Positions 14,575 to 22,454 of a stretch of 32,199 nucleotides of DNA are shown here, one piece after another. The DNA is from Pseudobutyrivibrio sp. (lineage in GTDB: Bacteria > Bacillota > Clostridia > Lachnospirales > Lachnospiraceae). A model generated the notes under the pieces. It saw nothing but the letters and a program-made list of their open reading frames with translations. It was not told where the DNA came from and made no database searches. Both the position numbers and the translations under genes were made by a program. Every line of letters begins with the position of its first letter. Position 1 is the first letter of the stretch. Location: contig JAIKWH010000059.1 in assembly GCA_024684955.1 (NCBI GenBank), forward strand, positions 1 to 32,199. Reading direction: 5' to 3'.

Positions 14575-16995
14575 TTAGATGAAGAGGTTGATTTTGCAAT
14601 CAGATGCAGCACCAAGGTATGTGCCTACACCTACGATTTCAACACCATCCACCAGTTCCTCTTCCTTGATGCCCATGACATCCATAGACATTGAGCAAGC
14701 CATAATCTTTACACCAGCAGCCTTAGCTGAATCCATAAGGTCTGAAAGGGATGAAACATTCTTGTCTGCCATGATTTTCTTCATCATTGCTGATCCCATT
14801 CCGGCCATATTCATCTTTGAGATACCCAGTTTGTCAACGCCCTGAGGCAACATTGCCCCAAACATTTTCTCCATGGCTGTCTTGTCCACCTTTACATCCT
14901 CTGCCTTTCTCAGGGCTGCAAGTCCCCAGAATGTAAAGAACATGGTAACAGGCATTCCCATTGAGGCTGCACCGTTTGCAAGGATAAAGGCTGCCATAAT
15001 TTTATCCATATCTCCGTCAAAGACAATAAGGCTCATGCCGTTTTTGTCTACAAGGGCAGTCTCCTCTTTTGCCAGGCCACCCTTTCTAATCTGGGCCACA
15101 AAACTGCTTCCCTCTTTGCCATTTGAAAGGAGGGTATTTCCTGTGTGCTGGCACCAAGCCACAATGTCCTTGGCAAAGCCAGGGTCTGAAGCAACCACTC
15201 TGAGGATTTCTCCATCATTCATAGACTCAATCGCCTTGTGCACATTCATAATAGGGCCTGGGCACTGTAATCCACAGCAGTCAATATCAAGGGTAACTGT
15301 CTTTACAGCTGCCTCTGTGGCAGGGGTAGACTGAGCCTGCTGTTTATTAGCCTGTCCTTTAAAATGTGTAGCCTGGTAGAATCTTGCTCCACCTGGGTAT
15401 ACACTTACATTGTCAAATCCATTCTGTCTGAGAATTCTTCCTGCATTGTATGCCCTTACACCGATTCCACAAAGAATGGCATATTTCTTGTTTTTATCCA
15501 GTTCTCCAATTCTGCTTCTCAACTGACCTAAAGGCATGGCGATGGCACCATCGATAGAGAAAGCAAGTCTTTCCACATCCTCTCTTACATCGAGAATAGT
15601 TACATCACTTTCCTTTTCCACATCCCAATTGCTAAAGCTTACAAGGCCTGCAATAAGATTTTGAGCAGTAAAGCCTGCCATATTGATTGGGTCTTTTGCT
15701 GATGAGAATGGTGGTGCATAAGCCAACTCCAGATCTGTCAAATCCTCCACTGTAGCGTGGAACCTGATAGCCTCACCAATAGTGTCGATTCTCTTGTCCA
15801 CTCCCTCGTATCCAACGATTTGTCCACCGAAAATCCTGCTGCCATCAGGAGCAAAAAGGAGTTTTACTGTCATTGGAAGGGCCCCTGGATAATATCCAGC
15901 ATGGTGGTTCTGCACCACATAAATCTTTTCGTATTTAATCTCATTTTTAATGAGGGTCTTTTCATTCATACCAGTGGAAGCTGCAGTCAGGTCAAAGACC
16001 TTTACAACAGAACTGCCCTGAGAACCCTGATACTCATCATCTATACCTGCCAGAATGTTGGCAACTATTCTACCCTGCTTGTTTGCAGGACCTGCCAGGG
16101 CAATCATTGTCTGTCCGCCAGTAATAAAGTCCTTTACCTCAGCCACATCACCAACGGCAAAAATGTCAGGGTCAGAAGTCTTCATCTTTGTGTCAACAAT
16201 GATTCCTCCCCTCTGATTTACATCAAGCCCTGCCTCCTTGGCCAATTCTGAGTTTGGTCTAACACCGATAGAAAGGATAACCAGGTCTGCCTTTAGGCTG
16301 GTCTGGCTAGAAAGTACAACCTTTACACCATCTGCCTCGGATTCAAAATGGTCTACACCATCACCCAAATGCAGGTCGATGCCCTTTGAGATAATTTCTC
16401 CATGAAGCATCTGAGCCATCTCATAGTCCACTGGAGCCATAACCTGGTCGGCAGCCTCAACTAAGGAAACCTTGATACCTGCATGGACCAGGTTTTCTGC
16501 CATCTCAAGTCCAATAAATCCACCACCTACAACAAGGGCAGAAGAAATAGATTTTTCATCAACCATCTTGCGCATTTTGTCTACATCAGGGATGGTCCAA
16601 ACTGTCTGAATTCTCTCGTCCTCAATGCCAGGAATCCTTGGTCTGATTGGAGATGAGCCAGTAGAGATAACAAGTTTGTCATATGATTCCTCGTAGGTCT
16701 CTCCTGTTGCAACTCTCTTTACTGTGACAGACTTTTTGTCACGATTGATAGCAACAACCTCATTCTCTTCCCTAACATCAATGTTAAATCTGCTAGTCAT
16801 CTGCTCTTTTGTAGTAACGAGGAGAGAATCTCTGGAATGGATTACATCACCTACATAATATGGCAATCCACAGTTTGCATAAGAAATGTATTTGCCTCTC
16901 TCAAACATTACGATCTCTGCTGATTCGTCAAGACGTCTCAGTCTTGCAGCACAACTGGCACCACCAGCAACGCCACCGATAATTAAAGTTTTCAT
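14575..16995 (-). CDS. CoA-disulfide reductase fused to rhodanese, TusA and DsrE domains
   Basis: 806 residues in four parts. Residues 1-450: FAD/NAD(P)H disulfide reductase with GGVAGGASCAARLRR and the active cysteine C42 in SYANCGLPYY, as in CoA-disulfide reductase and NADH:polysulfide reductase. Residues 455-545: rhodanese with C509 (ILCGIGVRA). Residues 566-640: TusA fold with C578-P-G-P. Residues 650-806: DsrE2-like with a cysteine at 767 (IMACSMSMDVMG). Together the parts suggest transfer of sulfane sulfur from cysteine to cysteine and its reduction with NAD(P)H, protecting CoA and thiols. The substrate (polysulfide, CoA persulfide or disulfide) is not decided by sequence. It is cytoplasmic and single-gene, with AAGGAGG before the ATG. 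A Rex-like site lies just upstream. Despite proximity it is not in the csoR operon. Confidence 0.9.
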   Translation of the reverse strand: MKTLIIGGVAGGASCAARLRRLDESAEIVMFERGKYISYANCGLPYYVGDVIHSRDSLLVTTKEQMTSRFNIDVREENEVVAINRDKKSVTVKRVATGETYEESYDKLVISTGSSPIRPRIPGIEDERIQTVWTIPDVDKMRKMVDEKSISSALVVGGGFIGLEMAENLVHAGIKVSLVEAADQVMAPVDYEMAQMLHGEIISKGIDLHLGDGVDHFESEADGVKVVLSSQTSLKADLVILSIGVRPNSELAKEAGLDVNQRGGIIVDTKMKTSDPDIFAVGDVAEVKDFITGGQTMIALAGPANKQGRIVANILAGIDDEYQGSQGSSVVKVFDLTAASTGMNEKTLIKNEIKYEKIYVVQNHHAGYYPGALPMTVKLLFAPDGSRIFGGQIVGYEGVDKRIDTIGEAIRFHATVEDLTDLELAYAPPFSSAKDPINMAGFTAQNLIAGLVSFSNWDVEKESDVTILDVREDVERLAFSIDGAIAMPLGQLRSRIGELDKNKKYAILCGIGVRAYNAGRILRQNGFDNVSVYPGGARFYQATHFKGQANKQQAQSTPATEAAVKTVTLDIDCCGLQCPGPIMNVHKAIESMNDGEILRVVASDPGFAKDIVAWCQHTGNTLLSNGKEGSSFVAQIRKGGLAKEETALVDKNGMSLIVFDGDMDKIMAAFILANGAASMGMPVTMFFTFWGLAALRKAEDVKVDKTAMEKMFGAMLPQGVDKLGISKMNMAGMGSAMMKKIMADKNVSSLSDLMDSAKAAGVKIMACSMSMDVMGIKEEELVDGVEIVGVGTYLGAASDCKINLFI

Positions 16996-17010
16996 ATTAC
17001 CTCCTTAAGA

Positions 17011-17028
17011 TTGTTAAAAAATGAACAA
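17011..17028. promoter_or_regulatory. Rex-like operator upstream of the CoA-disulfide reductase
   Basis: TTGTTAA-AAAA-TGAACAA differs at one base from TTGTTAA-N4-TTAACAA and sits immediately before the ribosome site. It would make an NAD(P)H-consuming enzyme respond to the NADH/NAD+ ratio. I did not find a clear -35/-10 pair. Confidence 0.55.
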
Positions 17029-17140
17029 TACTTTTTTCTATCAACTTAATTTGATTTTATTATTCAAGGAAGTCAAAAAACAGTACGCAAAATTTATTTA
17101 CTAAGTAAGTTTTTTCTTACTACTGAATCATTTTTATAAT

Positions 17141-17170
17141 AAAAAAACCGGAACGACCCCGCTCCGGTTT
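17141..17170 (-). terminator. Terminator of the transaldolase gene
   Basis: AAACCGGA/TCCGGTTT stem (17145-17170) followed by TTTTTTT on the minus strand, 9 bases after the stop codon. Confidence 0.9.
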
Positions 17171-17178
17171 TAATAATC

Positions 17179-17835
17179 CTATTCTCCAAATACTTTGATG
17201 TAGTCTTCCTGGAATTTTTGGATGCCTGCATCTGTAAGAGGATGTTTTGTCATCTGCTCAATTACCTTGTATGGAACTGTGGCAATGTCAGCACCTGCCA
17301 GGGCACAGTCATGTACATGGATTGGATTTCTAACTGAGGCAGCAATGATTTCTGTCTCATATCCATAGATGTCAAAGATGTCCGCAATGTCTCTAATCAA
17401 CTCAATACCAGGAGTATTTATATCATCTAATCTACCCATAAATGGTGATACATAAGTAGCACCTGCATTTGCTGCAAGCAGGGCTTGGTTTGCTGAGAAA
17501 ATTAACGTAACGTTTGTCTTTATTCCCTCTGCAGAAAGGACCTTTACTGCCTTTAATCCCTCTAAAGTCATAGGAATCTTGACTACCATATTTGGGTGAA
17601 GGGCTGCAATCTCGCGGCCTTCCTTTATCATACCCTCAGCATCAACTGTTGTAGCCTTAACCTCGCCGGATATAGGGCCATCAACTATAGATGCAATTTC
17701 CTTGAGAATCTCAACCTGGCTCCTGCCACCCTCTTTTGCGATGAGGGATGGGTTTGTAGTAACACCACAGATTACGCCTAGCTCGTTTGCCTTTTTAATT
17801 TCTTCGATTTTTCCTGTGTCAACAAATAATTTCAT
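17179..17835 (-). CDS. Transaldolase / fructose-6-phosphate aldolase-like protein
   Basis: 218 residues, the short TalC/FSA type. It has MKLFVDTG at the start, [13 protein letters not shown], the Schiff-base lysine K86 in [19 protein letters not shown], and [11 protein letters not shown]. Members transfer dihydroxyacetone units (transaldolase) in the non-oxidative pentose pathway or cleave fructose 6-phosphate; length and motifs do not separate the two, though most clostridial copies act as transaldolase. The ATG at 17835 follows AAGGAG. Its own promoter and terminator make it monocistronic. Confidence 0.9.
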   Translation of the reverse strand: MKLFVDTGKIEEIKKANELGVICGVTTNPSLIAKEGGRSQVEILKEIASIVDGPISGEVKATTVDAEGMIKEGREIAALHPNMVVKIPMTLEGLKAVKVLSAEGIKTNVTLIFSANQALLAANAGATYVSPFMGRLDDINTPGIELIRDIADIFDIYGYETEIIAASVRNPIHVHDCALAGADIATVPYKVIEQMTKHPLTDAGIQKFQEDYIKVFGE

Positions 17836-17891
17836 TTCAATCTCCTTTTCTGTCTGCAAATAATTTGCCTACAAAATCTCTCCATGTTTTT

Positions 17892-17920
17892 ATATTATTG
17901 CTTTTTTAAATCTCCTTCAA
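17892..17920 (-). promoter_or_regulatory. Promoter of the transaldolase gene
   Basis: TTGAAG (17915-17920) and TAATAT (17892-17897) with 17 bases between, 57 bases upstream of the start codon. Confidence 0.55.
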
Positions 17921-18024
17921 TCAATTTAATGCTCTTATAAGGTTAATTTTTTGTGAAAAAAACAAAGAATGTGCCTTTTCGACTCTTAATCATTTATACT
18001 AAAAGCATGTAGGAGGGGCTTCTT

Positions 18025-18315
18025 ATGCAAGAAAACTTTGAAATTAATGAGAATAAGAAGGACAATGAGCCAGGACAATTAAACATGTTAGTTTCCAGCA
18101 TCTGTCACAATGAAAATGGGGACAAATATGCCTTTATCACCTTTTCTGATGATATAAGAACTGCAGAGGGCAAGATACCAGACTGCAAAATCATTAAAAA
18201 CCAAGGCTTTGCAGAAATAGAAGTTGCAAGCCTGGAGAAATATATGCAAGAAAACTTGCAAGAACTAAAAAAAATGGCTGCGAAAATTGATATTTTCACA
18301 GCCTTCACTTCTTAA
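18025..18315 (+). CDS. Small conserved protein of unknown function
   Basis: 96 residues with AGGAGG ten bases before the ATG. The N-terminal 25 residues are charged and probably disordered (MQENFEINENKKDNEPGQ). The rest looks like a compact alpha/beta domain: KYAFITFSDDIRTAEGKIPDCKII, NQGFAEIEVASLEKYM, LKKMAAKIDIF. I recall similar 'EGKIPDCKI...LKKMAA' proteins from Lachnospiraceae, always uncharacterised; this is memory, not a search. A TATACT box at 17995-18000 may be the -10 site. Its 3' end contains the opposite-strand terminator of dapL, so codon choice there serves two functions. Confidence 0.75.
   Translation: MQENFEINENKKDNEPGQLNMLVSSICHNENGDKYAFITFSDDIRTAEGKIPDCKIIKNQGFAEIEVASLEKYMQENLQELKKMAAKIDIFTAFTS
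18267..18303 (-). terminator. Terminator of the dapL operon, inside the convergent gene
   Basis: On the minus strand GGCTGTGAAAAT pairs with ATTTTCGCAGCC (12 pairs counting one G-U, ATCA loop), followed by ATTTTTTTT. It begins 16 bases after the dapL stop and lies entirely in the last codons of the plus-strand 96-residue gene. On the plus strand no T tract follows. Confidence 0.85.
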
Positions 18316-18318
18316 TTA

Positions 18319-19533
18319 TTAAAGTTGTTTTAATCTCTCAACTGCTCTAAGGGTATTCTCAGCAGAGCCAAATGCTGTCAGTCTGAAGTAGCCCTCACCT
18401 GATGGTCCAAAGCCTGCACCTGGAGTACCAACTATCTGTACCTTTGAAAGAAGGAAATCAAAGAATTCCCAAGATGTCATTTTATCTGGAGTCTTGAGCC
18501 AGATATATGGGGCATTAACTCCACCATAAACTTCATAGCCCGCATCCTTGAGACCTGTATAAATAGTCTTGGCATTGTTCATATAATATGCAACCTGATT
18601 CTTGATCTGAGCCTGGCCCTCAGCAGAATAAACTGCCTCACCTGCTCGCTGCACTATGTAAGGAGCACCGTTGAATTTTGTGCCGTGACGTCTTGCCCAC
18701 ATGCCGTGGAGAGCCACACCATCATAAACCAGGTCCTTAGGCACAACTGTATAGCCCAGTCTCATACCGGTAAATCCAGCATTCTTTGAGAATGAATGAA
18801 TCTCGATAGCGCAAGTCTTTGCACCGGTACACTCATAGATAGAATGTGGAACATCAGCCTCTGAAATGTATGCCTCATAGGCGGCATCAAAAATAATCAG
18901 TGCCTTGTTTTTATTTGCATAGTCTACCCAAAGCTGTAACTGGTCCTTTGTCAGTGTTGTACCAGTTGGGTTGTTTGGAAGACAAAGATAGATAACATCT
19001 GGTGTCTCCTTAGGAAACTCTGGAACGAATTTGTTTTCTGCTGTAGTAGGCATGTAGATAATGTCTGACCACATTCCCTTTGACTCATCATAGCTGCCGC
19101 AGCGTCCAGCCATAACATTTGCATCTACATATACAGGGTAAACAGGGTCACAAACTGCTATCTTTACATCAGGTGCAAAAAGCTCCTGGATATCTGCTGA
19201 GTCTGACTTTGCTCCATCAGAAACAAAAATCTCATCAGCGCTAATGTCGCAGCCTTTTGCCTGGTAATCATTTTTTGCAATAGCCTCACGCAAAAAGGCA
19301 TAACCAAGGTCTGGTGCATAGCCATGGAAAGTTTTTCCATCACCCATCTCATCCACTGCCGAATGAAGGGCTTTAATCATAGCAGGTGCGATTGGCTGAG
19401 TAACATCTCCAATGCCAAGTCTAATAATATCAGCCCCAGGGTTTGCCTCCTGATAGGCAGCAACCTTTTTAGCTATGGTAGAAAAAAGATAAGAGCCTGG
19501 GAGTTTTTGAAAATTCGTATTTACTTTAAACAT
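18319..19533 (-). CDS. dapL: LL-diaminopimelate aminotransferase
   Basis: 404-residue class I/II PLP aminotransferase of the DapL type. It converts tetrahydrodipicolinate to LL-diaminopimelate with glutamate, a one-step shortcut for lysine and peptidoglycan. Visible: the substrate region GIGDVTQPIAP (40-50), FVSDGAKSD (103-111), [10 protein letters not shown] (183-192) with the conserved Asn, DAAYEAY (216-222), and PLP lysine K250 in [10 protein letters not shown]. It is full length. AGGAGG precedes the ATG, 16 bases after hisA. A second copy lies at 31248-32199; over the shared 316 residues I count about 32 differences. Confidence 0.95.
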   Translation of the reverse strand: MFKVNTNFQKLPGSYLFSTIAKKVAAYQEANPGADIIRLGIGDVTQPIAPAMIKALHSAVDEMGDGKTFHGYAPDLGYAFLREAIAKNDYQAKGCDISADEIFVSDGAKSDSADIQELFAPDVKIAVCDPVYPVYVDANVMAGRCGSYDESKGMWSDIIYMPTTAENKFVPEFPKETPDVIYLCLPNNPTGTTLTKDQLQLWVDYANKNKALIIFDAAYEAYISEADVPHSIYECTGAKTCAIEIHSFSKNAGFTGMRLGYTVVPKDLVYDGVALHGMWARRHGTKFNGAPYIVQRAGEAVYSAEGQAQIKNQVAYYMNNAKTIYTGLKDAGYEVYGGVNAPYIWLKTPDKMTSWEFFDFLLSKVQIVGTPGAGFGPSGEGYFRLTAFGSAENTLRAVERLKQL

Positions 19534-19549
19534 AAAATCCTCCTATTAT

Positions 19550-20335
19550 CTAACCGCAGATACCGCTTACTATCCTGTCGTAGGATAGGTCCCCTCCGAA
19601 AAGGTCCAGACTGGAACCTACAGTAAAATCCAAAGTATTATCAGACAGATAACTAATCAGGTCAATATCCCCATATTCTGAAACACCACCTGCATAGGTA
19701 ATAGGAATCTTTTTGTAGCCGGAAAGGTAGCCAACCAAATCCCTGTCTATGCCGCTTTGTCTTCCCTCCACATCTGCTGCGTGAAAAAGGAACTCATCGC
19801 AGTAGTCAGAAAGTCTGTCCAAAAAATTGTATGAGATAATCTCTTTTGTAACTGTCTGCCACCTATCGGTAACGATGACATATTTGTCATCCACCCTGGT
19901 GCAGGAAAGGTCTAGAACCAAATGCTCTCTTCCCACCAGATTAGAAATCTTTTCCAGAGCATCATAATCCACCCTGCCATTATTAAATACGAAAGAAGTA
20001 ACAATAACATGGCTGGCCCCAGCCTCAATAAATTCTTTTGCGTTGGTGTCATTTACCCCACCGCCATATTGCATCCCACCTGGGAATGCCCTTAGGGCTG
20101 CAATAGCCTGATCCTTTGATGCATTGTAAGCATCTGTGCCCCTTTGATTCAGGTTGATAATGTGACCTCCATAGAGGCCATCCCTCTTATACAAGGAAGC
20201 AAAATAGGATGCATCCTTGTCCGCTATGTAGTTGGTTTTAGGTTCAACTGCACCTTTTTTCAAATCCGAAATTGTAGATCCCACAATTTGCTTAACCTGC
20301 CCATCGTGGATGTCAATGCAAGGTCTAAATCTCAT
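19550..20335 (-). CDS. hisA: Eukaryote-type HisA isomerase (ProFAR isomerase)
   Basis: 261 residues of a (beta/alpha)8 barrel starting MRFRPCIDIHDGQVKQIVGS, with the catalytic-type aspartate D8 on strand 1 and a second in LVLDLSCTRVDDKY on strand 5. GGVNDTNAKEFIEAGASHVIVTSF and ITYAGGVSEYGDI match phosphate-binding barrel loops. It resembles the HIS6/plant form more than standard bacterial HisA, which has D-G-x-x-V-R-L-x-Q-G. The role is isomerisation of ProFAR in histidine synthesis. No other his gene is in the window; it sits in an operon with aminopeptidase and dapL. GGGGAGG precedes the ATG. Confidence 0.88.
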   Translation of the reverse strand: MRFRPCIDIHDGQVKQIVGSTISDLKKGAVEPKTNYIADKDASYFASLYKRDGLYGGHIINLNQRGTDAYNASKDQAIAALRAFPGGMQYGGGVNDTNAKEFIEAGASHVIVTSFVFNNGRVDYDALEKISNLVGREHLVLDLSCTRVDDKYVIVTDRWQTVTKEIISYNFLDRLSDYCDEFLFHAADVEGRQSGIDRDLVGYLSGYKKIPITYAGGVSEYGDIDLISYLSDNTLDFTVGSSLDLFGGDLSYDRIVSGICG

Positions 20336-20366
20336 TGTCTCGTCCTCCCCAGAACTTTAATTGTCT

Positions 20367-21677
20367 CTAACAACGGATATTATAACTGTCAGAAGAATCC
20401 CATGCAACAACGCTTTCATAGAATTTTTTGCCCACAGAGATTAAATATTCAGTATCTTTCACACCTGCTGTCTCATATGGAGAATGCATGGCAAGTTGGG
20501 CCAGACCTATATCTACACCATTGATTGAAACGTGGGCTGTAGAAATATTGCCAAGGGTTGAGCCTCCAGCCATATCTGACCTATTAACAAATACCTGATA
20601 TGGAACCTTTGCCTCCTTGCAAATCTCGGTAAAGATGCCAAAGGAAACGCCGTCTGTCATATACTTTTGGTTGGCGTTGAATTTTACAACGATGCCCTGG
20701 TTCATATAAACCTTGTTGGTAGGGTCACTCTTGTCTGCATTGTTTGGATGCAGAGAATGGGCGTTGTCTGCGCTTACCATAAAGGAGTTGGCTAAAATCA
20801 TAAGCAGGTCTGACTGATTGCCACCCATGGCCTCATTGATTCTCACCAAACAGTCATAGAGAAAAGTAGAATCTGCACCCTGCTTTGTTCCACTGCCTAC
20901 CTCCTCGTTATCAAAGGTAACATGAATCTGTATTGCAGAATCAGAATTCTTTGCCCCAAGCAGTGCCGCCATAGAACCAAAGGAACACTGCAAATCATCC
21001 AGTCTGCCAATAGAAATGAATTCATCCTCTCCGCCCCAGACTACTCCCTTATCCCTATTGTAAAGGAAAAGGTCATGACCAATTATATCCTCAGTTTTGA
21101 CTCCTGCTTCCTTTGCCAGCAGGCTTTTCAGGGTCAGTTTATCATTCATGGTAAACAGAGGCAGCATATCCTTTTGAGCATTATATTTATATCCATCATT
21201 AGCCTCCCTATTCATATGAATAGCCAATGAAGGCAGCATGCACAAATCCCTATCCAGATTAACCAGCCTGTTGGAAATGGAACCATCAGCATTTTTTACA
21301 ATCAATCTGCCCGCCACAGAAAGGGGTCTATCAAACCATGGAGCCATCAGCATCCCGCCGTATTTTTCCACGTTTAGTTTTACATACATGCCCTCTTTCA
21401 TCTCAGGATTTTCCTTGATTCTAAAGGTAGGAGAATCAGTATGAGATGCCATAATCATGGCACTAGTCATCTCCTTTTTAGGCATGCGAAAGGCCAAAAT
21501 GGAGGACCCGTTTCTAGTGACAAAATAAGACTTGCCAAACTCAATATTCCACTTTTTCCCCTCTAAAAGTTCTGTAAAACCTGCCTGCAAAAATTTTTCT
21601 TTTTGGTTTGCCACAACATGGAACTGGGATGGGCTCTCCTGGATAAACTTAAATAATTCTTTTACTGTTTTATTCAT
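20367..21677 (-). CDS. M18-family zinc aminopeptidase
   Basis: 436 residues of the aspartyl-aminopeptidase family (ApeA/LAP4-like). Metal-site segments: MASHTDSPTF with its histidine and aspartate, HVTFDNEEVGSGTKQGA with the catalytic glutamates, VSADNAHSLHPN, and the terminal MHSPYETAG histidine. The enzymes remove N-terminal residues, often acidic ones, from peptides in the cytoplasm as large oligomers. The open frame could start at a TTG six codons earlier; I prefer the ATG at 21677, giving MNKTVKELFKFIQESPS, the usual family start. The ribosome site (AGAGAAG) is weak. Second in the flavin reductase-dapL operon. Confidence 0.9.
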   Translation of the reverse strand: MNKTVKELFKFIQESPSQFHVVANQKEKFLQAGFTELLEGKKWNIEFGKSYFVTRNGSSILAFRMPKKEMTSAMIMASHTDSPTFRIKENPEMKEGMYVKLNVEKYGGMLMAPWFDRPLSVAGRLIVKNADGSISNRLVNLDRDLCMLPSLAIHMNREANDGYKYNAQKDMLPLFTMNDKLTLKSLLAKEAGVKTEDIIGHDLFLYNRDKGVVWGGEDEFISIGRLDDLQCSFGSMAALLGAKNSDSAIQIHVTFDNEEVGSGTKQGADSTFLYDCLVRINEAMGGNQSDLLMILANSFMVSADNAHSLHPNNADKSDPTNKVYMNQGIVVKFNANQKYMTDGVSFGIFTEICKEAKVPYQVFVNRSDMAGGSTLGNISTAHVSINGVDIGLAQLAMHSPYETAGVKDTEYLISVGKKFYESVVAWDSSDSYNIRC

Positions 21678-21713
21678 GGTATTCTTCTCTTTCAATTATA
21701 TATCTACTGGTTT

Positions 21714-22316
21714 TTATTTTTCCTTGACTGAATTTGCTTTTTTATGCTTGCTCTTGTTGGATTTGACCGAATAGCCAAAGGTACCCTTGGCCTCAGCCAG
21801 TCCATAATAGGTGCCGTGAGAATATGCAAGTAGCCTTGCCTGCTCCAAATCGAATTTGCCATTGTCGTCCATATACCTGTCATCAGCATGAACACAAAGC
21901 ACATCGGCCACAAACATGGTATGGCTGCCATACTCATGGGCTTCCCTCACCCTACACTCTATATTAACAGGGCTCTCTGCAATCATAGGAACATTGACCT
22001 CATCGGCCTCCTCCTTATGCAATTTGCACCTTTCAAATTTGTCCAAATCCCGCCCTGAGGTGACCCCGCAATAATCCGTGGCAAAGGCCAAATCCTCCGT
22101 GGTCAGATTAATAACAAACTCCCCTGTCTCCTTTATCATATCGTAGGAATACCTACTAGGCCTCACCGAAATATAAGCCATAGGCGGATTAGTACACACC
22201 GTCCCTGTCCAGGCCACCGTCAGCACATTGTCCCTGCCATCTCTACCCCTGCAAGTAACCATCACCGCCGGCAGTGGATAAACCATATTCCCGGCCTTCC
22301 AACGTTCCTTCGCCAT
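21714..22316 (-). CDS. Flavin reductase-like (FMN-binding) protein
   Basis: 200 residues with the flavin-reductase split-barrel pattern: PAVMVTCRGRDGRDNVLTVAWTGTVCTNPPMAYISVRPSRYSYDMI, then FVINL, and a central ..ESPVNIECRVREAHEYGSHTMFVADV.. These proteins bind FMN and act as reductases or as flavodoxin-like electron carriers; the partner is unknown. A lysine-rich tail (SNKSKHKKANSVKEK) is probably disordered. First gene of a four-gene operon. AGGAGG occurs twice before the ATG. Confidence 0.87.
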   Translation of the reverse strand: MAKERWKAGNMVYPLPAVMVTCRGRDGRDNVLTVAWTGTVCTNPPMAYISVRPSRYSYDMIKETGEFVINLTTEDLAFATDYCGVTSGRDLDKFERCKLHKEEADEVNVPMIAESPVNIECRVREAHEYGSHTMFVADVLCVHADDRYMDDNGKFDLEQARLLAYSHGTYYGLAEAKGTFGYSVKSNKSKHKKANSVKEK

Positions 22317-22348
22317 CTACTCCTACCTCCTATAATTCACTGAAAAAT

Positions 22349-22378
22349 ATTATAAACTGACCCAGTCCCCTTTTTCAA
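22349..22378 (-). promoter_or_regulatory. Promoter of the flavin reductase-dapL operon
   Basis: TTGAAA (22373-22378) and perfect TATAAT (22349-22354) with an 18-base spacer, 33 bases before the start codon. Confidence 0.75.
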
Positions 22379-22406
22379 TCGTCTAGTAGCCGGCAAGGGC
22401 CGGGGA

Positions 22407-22441
22407 CAAAAAAAACAGGTGCAGACATATGTCTGCACCTG
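22407..22441 (-). terminator. Terminator of the GlcNAc operon
   Basis: A perfect 26-bp palindrome at 22416-22441 (arms CAGGTGCAGACAT) followed by TTTTTTTT on the minus strand, 13 bases after the nagA stop. Confidence 0.93.
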
Positions 22442-22454
22442 CCGGTTACTTATT

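Noticed and set aside
15757..16251. 164-residue open frame on the plus strand
   Set aside because: Opposite the CoA-disulfide reductase domain, no ribosome site, no recognisable domain.
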